A stretch of 64,000 nt of DNA, from contig NZ_RFFL01000010.1 of the NCBI RefSeq assembly GCF_003696285.1, forward strand, positions 92,513 to 156,512, given 5' to 3'. A program made the translations under genes and the position numbers. This DNA comes from Stutzerimonas nitrititolerans (GTDB lineage Bacteria; Pseudomonadota; Gammaproteobacteria; Pseudomonadales; Pseudomonadaceae). Under the pieces are notes generated by a model that was given only the letters and a program-made list of their open reading frames with translations, ran no database searches and was not told the DNA's origin. Positions 57,106 through 64,000 of this stretch are shown here, in pieces; position 1 is the stretch's first letter, and the number at the start of each line of letters is the position of its first letter.

Positions 57106-57522
57106 TCAGTTCTTCTGATCGCGTTCGGCTTTCCACTTGAGGAACTCGGCACGTTCGGCGCGCTTGGCTTCCATCTTGCTGTGGAACTCGTCGAACTGCT
57201 TCTGTTGCTCGGCATTGAGCAGTTTGCGGATGTCCTGGTGGGTCTTTTCCTTGCTGTCAGCCAGCTCCTTGGCCATGGCCTGGCGCTCGCCTTCGGGCAG
57301 TTTGTCCAGGTAGCGCTGGGTGATCTCGTGGCGGCTTTTCATCTGCTCGCCCATCAGCTTGCGCATGTCGCGGCGCTGTTCCTTGCTCAGGTCCAGCTGC
57401 TCGAACATGTGCGGTGCGGCGTGCTTGCCGCCATGGTGGCGCTGTCCTGCATCGGGCATCGCCATGGCGACGGCGGGCAGGGTGGCGGCGAACATCAGGG
57501 CAATGAAGGTCTTGCGCATCAT
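57106..57522 (-). CDS. Periplasmic LTXXQ (CpxP/Spy-like) protein
   Basis: A 138-residue exported protein. The signal peptide is about 1-22 (MMRKTFIALMFAATLPAVAMA). A His-rich stretch (GQRHHGGKHAAPH) follows, then a helical body with two LTXXQ-type motifs (LSKEQRRDM and LNAEQQKQF) and a Lys/Glu-rich tail. CpxP/Spy proteins are periplasmic chaperones; CpxP also inhibits its sensor kinase. AGGAG seven bases before the ATG at 57522 supports the start. It lies between the response regulator and kinase genes, all on the minus strand. The His-rich part could bind metal. Confidence 0.9.
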   Translation of the reverse strand: MMRKTFIALMFAATLPAVAMAMPDAGQRHHGGKHAAPHMFEQLDLSKEQRRDMRKLMGEQMKSRHEITQRYLDKLPEGERQAMAKELADSKEKTHQDIRKLLNAEQQKQFDEFHSKMEAKRAERAEFLKWKAERDQKN

Positions 57523-57670
57523 GAGTTTTCTCCTGTGTGTGGATGCCGATCACCGGGCGGTTCGTAGCGGTTTGGTTCGTCGCCGCCGGGTCGTGATCGG
57601 ATGAGTCCAGTGTATGGCGCGCAAGGTCAGCCGCGGTCAGGGCTGGGTAAAGGCAAGGTAAAGCCGTTCA

Positions 57671-57719
57671 GGGCCTGTTTCAGTTTCGTTCGCGGCCGTG
57701 CCGAAGCGGAAACGGGCCC
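57671..57719. repeat. GTTCCCGTTTCG-type repeat, copy 5
   Basis: GGGCCTGTTTCAGTTTCG (57671-57688) and CGAAGCGGAAACGGGCCC (57702-57719) are inverted arms matching 15 of 18, with GCGGCCG between. It is a diverged copy directly after the response regulator stop and may serve as its terminator. Confidence 0.65.
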
Positions 57720-58397
57720 CTATGCACTGTAAAGATAGCCGCGGTTGCGCAAGGCGATGATGCGCGGGCGACCGTCAGGGTGGGGCCCCAGCTTGCGCCG
57801 CAGGTTGCTGACGTGCATGTCCAGGCTGCGATCGTAGAGGGTCAGCTTGCGGCCGAGGGCAAGCTGCGCGAGGGCCTGCTTGTCCAGCGGCTCGCCGGCC
57901 TGGGCGAGCAGAGCTTCGAGGATGCGCCCTTCTGACAGCGTCAGGCTGACGTCGTGATCGCCAACGCTCGCGACGCCGCGCGCCGGGCTGTAACGCAGGT
58001 CGCCCAGCTCCAGCTGGCTGGGTGTGGCCGGCGGCTGGCTGCGCCGCAGCACGGCACGCAACCGTGCGGTCAGCTCGCGAGGGTCGCAGGGCTTGGCCAG
58101 GTAATCGTCCGCGCCCAGTTCCAGGCCGAGAATGCGATCCAGCGGCTCGCCGCGGCCGGACAGCATCAGCACCGGCAGGTTGGGGTGCTCGCTACGCAGT
58201 TGCTTGAGCAGCTCCAGGCCGCTGCCGTCGGGCAGCATCACGTCGAGTACCACGGCAGCGGGACTCAGTTCGCGCAACGCTGCCCGCGCGCTCTGGCCGT
58301 CGTGGCAGGCGTGAGCGACGAAGCCCTCCTGGGCCAGCCAGCTGACCAGCAGCTCGCAGAGCTCCTGGTCGTCGTCTATCAGCAGCAGTTCGCTCAT
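57720..58397 (-). CDS. OmpR-family response regulator, Cpx-like
   Basis: A 225-residue regulator. The receiver domain (1-115) has the acidic pair in LLIDDDQEL, phosphorylation site Asp52 in VVLDVMLPDGSG and Lys102 in YLAKPCDP. The C-terminal winged helix (about 128-225) has LTLSEGRILEALL, LYDRSLDMHVSNLRRKLG and IIALRNRGYLYS. It is first of the regulator/LTXXQ/kinase set and corresponds to the P. aeruginosa CpxR-like PA3204. A spacer of about 200 bases carrying a repeat separates it from the LTXXQ gene, which may have its own promoter. Confidence 0.94.
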   Translation of the reverse strand: MSELLLIDDDQELCELLVSWLAQEGFVAHACHDGQSARAALRELSPAAVVLDVMLPDGSGLELLKQLRSEHPNLPVLMLSGRGEPLDRILGLELGADDYLAKPCDPRELTARLRAVLRRSQPPATPSQLELGDLRYSPARGVASVGDHDVSLTLSEGRILEALLAQAGEPLDKQALAQLALGRKLTLYDRSLDMHVSNLRRKLGPHPDGRPRIIALRNRGYLYSA

Positions 58398-58416
58398 GGC
58401 CTCGCTCGTTCCCGTT

Positions 58417-58773
58417 TCAGTTCAACCACTGACGCCGGCGACGTCCGCGAGTTGCCAGTACTCCGAAAAGGAAACCCAGCACGCCGACACCGCCGCCCAC
58501 CGCGAACCACTGCTGCTGGTCATTCAGCAGCGGCGCCGCAGCGTTCGCCTGTTGCTGTTGCAACAGGGCCTTCAGGCGCTGGTTCTCTTCGCGCAGCTGT
58601 ATCAGTTGCGCAGAAGTCTCGCGGGTCACGGCATCTTGCGGGGGAGCGACCTCCAGGCGCTGCTGCGGAGCGGCCTCGGGCTCCGGCGCAGGCTGACTAT
58701 CGGGTTCTTGTGCCTGCAGTGTCGGCGCAAGCAGACACAGGGCGAATAGCACGGACAACGAACCTTGGCGCAT
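58417..58773 (-). CDS. Small membrane protein with coiled coil, unknown function
   Basis: A 118-residue protein. It has an N-terminal signal peptide (about 1-22, LSVLFALCLLAPTLQA), a Pro/Glu/Gln-rich stretch, and a coiled coil (about 52-78, LIQLREENQRLKALLQQQQ). A C-terminal transmembrane helix (about 90-108, WFAVGGGVGVLGFLFGVLAT) ends in an Arg-rich tail. The layout recalls the C-terminal half of YgiM-type proteins, but no SH3 domain is present. GGAG five bases upstream supports the ATG at 58773. It lies upstream of the response regulator on the same strand and may be co-transcribed with it. Confidence 0.82.
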   Translation of the reverse strand: MRQGSLSVLFALCLLAPTLQAQEPDSQPAPEPEAAPQQRLEVAPPQDAVTRETSAQLIQLREENQRLKALLQQQQANAAAPLLNDQQQWFAVGGGVGVLGFLFGVLATRGRRRRQWLN

Positions 58774-58837
58774 CGGAACTCCTATTTCCTTATGGGGCCG
58801 TAGACCATTCCTACGGCCGGACAGATGGGCGCGCGAA

Positions 58838-59137
58838 TCAGGGCAGGACTTTCTTGAATGGCTTGACCACCACGTCGGCGTACACGCCTGCATCCTTGTA
58901 CGGATCGGCTGCCGCCCATTGCTCGGCCGCCTGCAGCGACTCGAACTCGGCGACGACCAGGCTGCCGGTGAAGCCCGCCGTGCCGGGGTCGTTGCTGTCG
59001 ATCGCCGGAAGGGGACCCGCGAGTACCAGGCGTCCTTCGTTCTTCAGCTGCTCCAGGCGTGCCAGGTGAGCCGGGCGCGTAGCCATGCGGTTCTCCAGGG
59101 AATCGGGTGCGTCGGTAGCGATGATGGCGTAAAGCAT
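58838..59137 (-). CDS. YciI-like protein
   Basis: A 99-residue protein of the YCII family (dimeric ferredoxin-like fold). It opens [31 protein letters not shown]; the conserved His-Asp pair is in RPAHL and the DSNDPG loop, and the end has [23 protein letters not shown]. coli YciI is a possible small dehydrohalogenase-like enzyme; the role is unknown. AAGGAG five bases before the ATG fixes the start. It is divergent from the PHP gene; the 292-base gap between them holds no gene I can support. Confidence 0.92.
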   Translation of the reverse strand: MLYAIIATDAPDSLENRMATRPAHLARLEQLKNEGRLVLAGPLPAIDSNDPGTAGFTGSLVVAEFESLQAAEQWAAADPYKDAGVYADVVVKPFKKVLP

Positions 59138-59429
59138 GGTTACTCCTTGGTCACTGCAGTTCTTGGCGCCGCAGCTGATGGGTGAGATGAAATGTCTGGG
59201 CGAGTATGAACAGCCGCGAACTCCAGCTCCAGCGGGCGGATATCGACGATTTGTTTCATGGGACGAGCCAGATGCCGCATCGGGTCGGCATAATAACAAA
59301 CCGCGCTTTTGGCGAAACGCTATCACGCGTTGTTTCGTTGCCATGCGATTTGCCGCCACAGGGTGGCACGAAGCGCGGCTACCGGCAGTCGAAGTGTGTG
59401 AATTGCCGTCTTTGGAGAACCTGTTCCGG

Positions 59430-60296
59430 ATGATTGTCGACCTGCATTGCCACAGTACCGCCTCGGATGGCGTCCTGGCCCCCCGAGCACTGGTGGAGCG
59501 TGCCCATGCGCGAGGCATCGAGCTGCTGGCGCTGACCGATCACGACACACTGGAGGGCCTGGAGCAGGCGCATGCCGCGGCCGCGGCGCTGGGCATCCGG
59601 CTGGTCAATGGTATCGAGCTGTCCTGTATCTGGAATGGTGCGACCATCCACGTGCTCGGCTATGGTTTTTCCCGCGATGCCGCCGCGTTGCAGCAGGCCA
59701 TTGGCGAGCTGCGCGAAGGGCGCTGGAGCCGTGCCGAACTCATCGCGCAGCGACTGGCCGCGAAAGGCATGCCGGGAGCTCTGGAAGGCGCACGGGCCGT
59801 GCAGCAGGAACTTGGTGACAGCGGTAACGCGCCCGCACGACCTCACTTCGCCGAGTTTCTGGTGCGTGCCGGGCATGTTCGCGACCGCGCCGAAGCGTTC
59901 CGCAAATGGCTGGGTTCGGGCAAGCTGGGCGATGTCAAACAGCACTGGCCGAGCCTGGAGCAGACCGTGGCGACACTGCGGGACGCCGGAGCCTGGATCA
60001 GCCTGGCGCATCCCTGGCAGTACGATTTCACGCGCAGCAAGCGGCGACGCCTGGTGGCCGCGTTCGCCGAGGCCGGCGGGCACGCGCTGGAGGTGGTCAA
60101 CGGCATGCAGCCGCTCGAACAGGTGGGCGGGCTTGCGATACTGGCGCGCGAATTCGGCCTGATGGCCAGCATCGGCAGCGATTTCCATGCGCCGGGCGAC
60201 TGGTCGGAGCTGGGCCTCTATCGCACCTTGCCGGAAGATCTTCAGCCTCTCTGGAGACGTTTCGAACATGAACCTCGCGAATCTGTTGCCCGCTGA
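59430..60296 (+). CDS. rnm: PHP-domain phosphoesterase (RNase AM / YciV type)
   Basis: A 288-residue metal-dependent phosphoesterase of the PHP family, like E. coli YciV (RNase AM, also active on 3',5'-nucleoside bisphosphates). The metal site motifs in order are [14 protein letters not shown] (Asp4, His6, His8), [26 protein letters not shown] and [12 protein letters not shown]. Length fits. YciV processes 5' ends of rRNA in E. coli. It is next to a yciO homologue, as in enterics, 13 bases apart, so a shared transcript is likely. The ATG at 59430 is the family start. Confidence 0.92.
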   Translation: MIVDLHCHSTASDGVLAPRALVERAHARGIELLALTDHDTLEGLEQAHAAAAALGIRLVNGIELSCIWNGATIHVLGYGFSRDAAALQQAIGELREGRWSRAELIAQRLAAKGMPGALEGARAVQQELGDSGNAPARPHFAEFLVRAGHVRDRAEAFRKWLGSGKLGDVKQHWPSLEQTVATLRDAGAWISLAHPWQYDFTRSKRRRLVAAFAEAGGHALEVVNGMQPLEQVGGLAILAREFGLMASIGSDFHAPGDWSELGLYRTLPEDLQPLWRRFEHEPRESVAR

Positions 60297-60309
60297 ACAG
60301 GGAGTTGCC

Positions 60310-60933
60310 ATGAGTCAGTTCTTTCAGATCCATCCGGAGAATCCGCAGGCGCGCCTGATCAAGCAGGCGGTGGAGATCATTCGCAACGGCGGTGTGGTGG
60401 TCTATCCCACCGATTCGTCCTACGCCATCGGCTGTGCGATGGGCAACAAGGCCGGGATCGAGCGCATTCGCCGGCTGCGCCAGCTGGATGACAAGCACAA
60501 CTTCACCCTGGCCTGCCGCGACCTGTCGCAACTGGGCCTGTTCGCCAAGGTCGACACCGTGGCCTTTCGGCTGCTCAAGACGCACCTCCCGGGGCCTTAC
60601 ACCATCATTCTCAACGCGACGCGCGAAGTGCCGCGCATGCTGCTGCATCCCAAGCGCCGCACCATCGGCCTGCGCGTGCCGGCACAGCCCATCGCGCAGG
60701 CGCTGCTGGCCGAGCTGGGCGAGCCGCTGATGAGCGTCAGCCTCATCCTGCCCGGCGAAAGCGAGCCGATGAGTGATCCTTATGAAATGCGCGATGCCCT
60801 GGAGCATCAGGTGGACCTGATCATCGATGGCGGGTACGGTGGCGTCGAGGCATCCACCGTGATCAGTCTGGTGGATGGCGAGCCCGAGGTGCTGCGTGTA
60901 GGCTGCGGCGATCCGCAACCCTTCATGGCCTGA
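60310..60933 (+). CDS. YciO-type (Sua5/YrdC-like) protein
   Basis: A 207-residue protein with the Sua5/YrdC/YciO fold. It has GGVVVYPTDSSYAIGCAMGNKAGIERIRRLR, DDKHNFTLACRDLSQLG and HLPGPYTIILNATREVPRM, then KRRTIGLRVPAQPIAQALL and STVISLVDGEPEVLR. Sua5/YrdC make threonylcarbamoyl-AMP for tRNA t6A; the YciO branch keeps the fold but its role is not settled. GGAG six bases upstream supports the ATG at 60310 over one at 60268. It is coupled in position to the PHP gene, as in E. coli. Confidence 0.92.
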   Translation: MSQFFQIHPENPQARLIKQAVEIIRNGGVVVYPTDSSYAIGCAMGNKAGIERIRRLRQLDDKHNFTLACRDLSQLGLFAKVDTVAFRLLKTHLPGPYTIILNATREVPRMLLHPKRRTIGLRVPAQPIAQALLAELGEPLMSVSLILPGESEPMSDPYEMRDALEHQVDLIIDGGYGGVEASTVISLVDGEPEVLRVGCGDPQPFMA

Positions 60934-60968
60934 GTGGCACCTTCTCGAACGGACAAAGGACACCTTTC

Positions 60969-62183
60969 TTGAGTTTCATGGATTCGCAGCGGCGCGTCGT
61001 CTCGGGAATGCGGCCCAACGGCCGCCTTCATCTCGGCCATTACCACGGCGTGCTGAAAAGCTGGGTCAGGTTGCAGCACGAGTACCAGTGCTTCTTCTCC
61101 ATCGTCGACTGGCACGCACTGACCACCGACCACGCGGCCGGCGAGGACATCTCCCGGAACGTGATGGACATGGCCATCGACTGGCTGGCGGCGGGCGTCA
61201 GCCCGAGCTCGGCAGTCATGTTCATCCAGTCGCAGGTGCCGGAGCATGCCGAGCTGCATCTGCTGCTGTCGATGGTCTGTCCGCTGGGTTGGCTGGAGCG
61301 GGTGCCTTCCTACAAGGAATCGCAGCAGGACCTGCAGCACAAGGACCTGGCCACCTACGGCTATCTCGGTTACCCCTTGCTGCAGGCGGCGGATATCCTG
61401 GCGTATCGCGCCGGCGTGGTGCCGGTGGGTGCCGACCAGCTGCCGCACATCGAATTCGCCCGCGACGTGGCGCGCCGCTTCAACCACCTGTATGGCCGCG
61501 AAGAGGACTTCGAAGCCAAGGCCGAAGCGGCCATCCGCAAGCTGGGCAAGAAGGTCTCCAAGCTCTACGTCAGCCTGCGCAAGAGCTACCAGGAGCAGGG
61601 CGATCTCGACGCCTTGAACACCGCAAGGGCGCTGCTCAAGGAGCAGCAGACCATCACCATCGGCGACCAGGAGCGGCTCTACGGCTACCTCGAAGGCGGC
61701 GGCAAGCTGGTGTTGCCCGAGCCGCAGGCGCTGCTTGGGGAGGCGCCGAAGATATCCGGGCTGGATGGCGGCAAGATGTCGAAATCCAGCTGCAACTCGA
61801 TCTACCTGCGCGACACGCCCGCCGAGATCGAGGAAAAGATCAAGCGCATGCCCACCGATCCGGCGCGCGTGCATCGTCATGATCCGGGCGAGCCGACGCG
61901 CTGCCCCGTCTGGCAGATGCACCAGGTGCATTCCGGCGCTGACGTCTGCCAATGGGTTGAACAGGGTTGCCGCAGCGCCGGCATCGGTTGCCTGGAATGC
62001 AAGGCACCGCTGATCGATGCGATCAGGGTGGAACTGGCGCCCCTGCAGGAGCGCGCGCTGGATTACGAGCAGAATCCGGACCTGATCCGCAGCATCCTGG
62101 CCGAAGGTGCCGAACAGGCGCGCGACGAAGCGCGTGAAACGCTGGTAGAAGTGCGGCAGGCCATGGGCTTGAATTACCGTTAA
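60969..62183 (+). CDS. trpS: Tryptophanyl-tRNA synthetase, probable [4Fe-4S] type
   Basis: Class I synthetase charging tRNA-Trp. The signature HIGH-like motif is in RPNGRLHLGHYHG, and KMSKS is in GLDGGKMSKSSCNS. The 404-residue chain carries a C-terminal insertion with Cys312, Cys327, Cys334, Cys341 and Cys344. Cys312-x21-Cys334-x6-Cys341-x2-Cys344 closely resembles the cluster-binding C-x22-C-x6-C-x2-C of Thermotoga maritima TrpRS, where the cluster sits by the anticodon-binding region. AGGA eight bases before the TTG at 60969 favours that start; the ATG at 60978 is the alternative. It lies between the yciO gene and scpA. Confidence 0.93.
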   Translation: MSFMDSQRRVVSGMRPNGRLHLGHYHGVLKSWVRLQHEYQCFFSIVDWHALTTDHAAGEDISRNVMDMAIDWLAAGVSPSSAVMFIQSQVPEHAELHLLLSMVCPLGWLERVPSYKESQQDLQHKDLATYGYLGYPLLQAADILAYRAGVVPVGADQLPHIEFARDVARRFNHLYGREEDFEAKAEAAIRKLGKKVSKLYVSLRKSYQEQGDLDALNTARALLKEQQTITIGDQERLYGYLEGGGKLVLPEPQALLGEAPKISGLDGGKMSKSSCNSIYLRDTPAEIEEKIKRMPTDPARVHRHDPGEPTRCPVWQMHQVHSGADVCQWVEQGCRSAGIGCLECKAPLIDAIRVELAPLQERALDYEQNPDLIRSILAEGAEQARDEARETLVEVRQAMGLNYR

Positions 62184-62211
62184 CAGGCCGCTGGCCCTTT
62201 TTGGAACGCAC

Positions 62212-63030
62212 ATGCAACCAACCCCGACCGAGGCCGATGCAATCCAGCCAGGCGAGCAGCTGCGGCTGGCGCTGGTCTACGGTGAAGCCTTCAACGAGCT
62301 GCCGCTGGATCTGTACATCCCGCCGGATGCGCTGGAGGTTTTCCTCGAGGCCTTCGAAGGTCCGCTCGACCTGCTGCTGTACCTGATCCGCAAGCAGAAC
62401 ATCGACATCCTCGACATTCCCGTGGCGGAGATCACCCGCCAGTACATGGGGTATGTCGAGCTGATGAAGACGGTGCGCCTGGAGTTGGCTGCCGAATACC
62501 TGGTGATGGCGGCGATGCTGGCCGAGATCAAGTCGCGCATGCTGCTGCCGCGTTCGGCCGAGGCGGAGGAGGATGAGGGCGACCCGCGCGCCGAACTGAT
62601 TCGCCGGTTGCAGGAGTACGAGCGCTTCAAGGCGGCCTCGGAGGACCTCGACGAGCTGCCGCGGGTAGGGCGCGACTTCCACATCCCACGCCTCGAAGCG
62701 CCCGAAGCACGGGCACGCAAGTTGCTGCCGGAGGTCAGCCTGGAAGAGTTGCTGCTCTCCATGGCCGAGGTGCTGCGGCGGGCCGACATGTTCGAAAGCC
62801 ATCAGGTCACGCGCGAGGCACTGTCGACCCGCGAGCGCATGAGCGACGTGCTGGAGCGCCTCAAGGGCGGCGGTTTCGTTCCCTTCGTCGCGCTGTTCAG
62901 CGTTGAAGAGGGGCGTCTCGGCGTGGTCGTCACCTTCATGGCCGTGCTCGAGCTGATCAAGGAATCGCTGGTCGAGCTGGTGCAGAATGAACCCTTCGCG
63001 CCGATCCACGTTCGCGCCAGAACCGAATAG
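62212..63030 (+). CDS. scpA: Segregation and condensation protein A
   Basis: Kleisin subunit that bridges the Smc dimer and recruits ScpB for chromosome condensation. The 272 residues show an N-terminal extension of about 45 and then the ScpA core: VFLEAFEGPLDLLLYLIRKQNIDILDIPVAEITRQYM and LEIAAEYLVMAA-type helix (LELAAEYLVMAAMLAEIKSRMLLP). An acidic stretch (AEAEEDEGDPRAELIRRLQEYERFKAA) follows, then a C-terminal winged helix (about 195-265) with VPFVALFSVEEGRLGVVVTFMAVLELIKE. It is followed after 16 bases by scpB. No smc gene is in the window. Confidence 0.95.
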   Translation: MQPTPTEADAIQPGEQLRLALVYGEAFNELPLDLYIPPDALEVFLEAFEGPLDLLLYLIRKQNIDILDIPVAEITRQYMGYVELMKTVRLELAAEYLVMAAMLAEIKSRMLLPRSAEAEEDEGDPRAELIRRLQEYERFKAASEDLDELPRVGRDFHIPRLEAPEARARKLLPEVSLEELLLSMAEVLRRADMFESHQVTREALSTRERMSDVLERLKGGGFVPFVALFSVEEGRLGVVVTFMAVLELIKESLVELVQNEPFAPIHVRARTE

Positions 63031-63046
63031 CATGAGGTAGCCCGGC

Positions 63047-63820
63047 TTGAATCTTTCCGATCCCAAGGATCTTGCTTCGCTGCTCGAAGCCTTTTTGCTG
63101 GCGGCGGGCAAGCCGATGTCGCTTGAGCGGATGGCCGAACTCTTCGAAGAGACCGAACGGCCGTCGTCCGCGCTGTTGCGCAAGGCGCTGGAGTTACTGG
63201 ACAAGTCCTGCAAGGGTCGCGCGTTCGAACTGAAGGAAGTGGCCAGCGGTTACCGGCTGCAGGTGCGCGAGCGCTTTTCGCCCTGGGTCGGGCGCCTCTG
63301 GGAAGAGCGGCCACAGCGCTATTCGCGGGCGCTGCTGGAAACCCTGGTGCTGATCGCCTATCGCCAGCCGATTACTCGCGGTGAAATCGAAGACGTGCGT
63401 GGCGTGGCGGTGAACAGCCAGATCGTCAAGACCCTGCTCGAGCGCGAATGGATTCGTGTAGTGGGGCATCGCGACGTACCGGGGCGGCCGGCGATGTTCG
63501 CCACCACCCGGCAGTTCCTCGATCATTTCAATCTCAAGAGCCTGGACGAGCTGCCGCCGCTGGCGGTGCTGCGCGAGATGGAGCCCGAACCGCTGCCGGA
63601 TGTGGAAGACGCGCCGGTGCCCGAGGCGCTGCAGGCACGCGCCGATCTCGAAGTCGCCGAGCAGGAGCCGCGCGAGCAGACCAGTTTCCGCAGCCTGCTG
63701 ATGGAGCTGGACAACATGGAAACCGGCCTCAAGACCGATTTCCAGGACCTGCCTGACGAGTCCGAGACGCCCGAAGATGAAAGCGAAAGCCTGGCGGAGC
63801 AGGCGCCGCGCGACTACTAG
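63047..63820 (+). CDS. scpB: Segregation and condensation protein B
   Basis: Partner of ScpA in the Smc-ScpAB complex. The 257-residue protein has two winged-helix domains. The first (about 5-85) has LASLLEAFLLAAGKPMSLERMAELFEE. The second (about 90-165) has YSRALLETLVLIAYRQPITRGEIEDVRGVAVNSQIVKTL, then [27 protein letters not shown] sequence ([17 protein letters not shown]). An acidic, poorly ordered C-terminus of about 70 residues follows. The start is a TTG at 63047 with GAGG nine bases upstream; no ATG fits the family start. The stop codon abuts the 121-bp repeat. Confidence 0.94.
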   Translation: MNLSDPKDLASLLEAFLLAAGKPMSLERMAELFEETERPSSALLRKALELLDKSCKGRAFELKEVASGYRLQVRERFSPWVGRLWEERPQRYSRALLETLVLIAYRQPITRGEIEDVRGVAVNSQIVKTLLEREWIRVVGHRDVPGRPAMFATTRQFLDHFNLKSLDELPPLAVLREMEPEPLPDVEDAPVPEALQARADLEVAEQEPREQTSFRSLLMELDNMETGLKTDFQDLPDESETPEDESESLAEQAPRDY

Positions 63821-63941
63821 GGTCTGTTCCCGTTTCGTCGCACTCCGCGTTGCTGCGACAAATGTCGCCAGGCCGGGCGGCGTTCCGCAAGGCGCGAGGA
63901 CGCAGGCTCCGGCGCGGACGCGTACGAAACGGGAACAGACC
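63821..63941. repeat. GTTCCCGTTTCG-type element, copy 6 (long form, 121 bp)
   Basis: Perfect 18-bp terminal inverted repeats (63821-63838 and 63924-63941, GGTCTGTTCCCGTTTCGT and its complement) enclose 85 bases that include further GC-rich palindromic parts. It is the longest member of the family in the window and starts at the base after the scpB stop. The remaining 59 bases to the window end show no gene start I can support. Confidence 0.85.
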
Positions 63942-64000
63942 TTAATCTAGTCGGCTGCTGACTGCCTGCCTTGCAGATAGCTGCCGTAGTCGGGAATTCG

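Overview
The window is a Gram-negative, GC-rich chromosomal segment that reads as Pseudomonas (sensu lato, nearer the P. stutzeri/mendocina/alcaligenes side than P. aeruginosa itself). The evidence is an a-type flagellin followed by flaG-fliD-fliS, the gltA/sdhCDAB/sucAB-lpd/sucCD block in Pseudomonas order, an 815-residue FadE beside a PA2817-type gene, a PlpD-type patatin autotransporter, a MASE2 adenylate cyclase (CyaB), and many REP-like palindromes. The genus call is inference from gene content and order. No rRNA, tRNA, CRISPR array, prophage or intact insertion sequence was found.

Layout. (1) 1-5121, flagellum: end of a probable flagellin glycosyltransferase, fliC, flaG, fliD, fliS and a FliT-like chaperone, with clear sigma-28 promoters before fliC and fliS. 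(2) 5153-7563: small genes (ppnP, a DUF486 protein, a cysteine-cluster protein, a START-domain protein) between REP-like repeats. (3) 7564-20678, a TCA block: gltA divergent from sdhCDAB, then sucA-sucB-lpd and sucC-sucD. Together they encode citrate synthase, succinate dehydrogenase, 2-oxoglutarate dehydrogenase and succinyl-CoA synthetase, with stem-loops between the units and a strong terminator after sucD. (4) 20879-31645: a BrnQ branched-chain amino acid carrier, a DUF599 protein, two coupled hotdog thioesterases, a membrane protein, htpG behind a textbook sigma-32 promoter, a DUF1315/DUF2797 pair and pepN. (5) 31892-47925, envelope, lipid and transport genes: a YCF48-like/RND pair, a PA2817-type protein, fadE, plpD, an Rdx-type protein, an EamA transporter, an AraC regulator, cyaB, a DUF808 protein, a yeast-like cytosine deaminase and trkH. 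(6) 48493-54822, a cluster in which nearly every gene is tied to pyridoxal phosphate: MocR regulator, divergent BenE-family transporter, YggS-type PLP protein, class III aminotransferase and serine hydroxymethyltransferase. (7) 54973-58773: nitroreductase and a Cpx-like response regulator/periplasmic LTXXQ protein/histidine kinase set. (8) 58838-63820: YciI, PHP phosphatase, YciO, a tryptophanyl-tRNA synthetase with a probable Fe-S cysteine set, and scpA-scpB.

Most genes are ordinary core genes. The less ordinary items are: a 140-bp MITE-like element with 16-bp terminal inverted repeats and a possible 4-bp target duplication; at least six copies of a palindromic GTTCCCGTTTCG / CGAAACGGGAAC repeat, one of them reading in frame into the serine hydroxymethyltransferase gene; the PLP-centred cluster; and the Fe-S-type TrpS. 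I saw nothing that looks like a completely new defence or mobile system.
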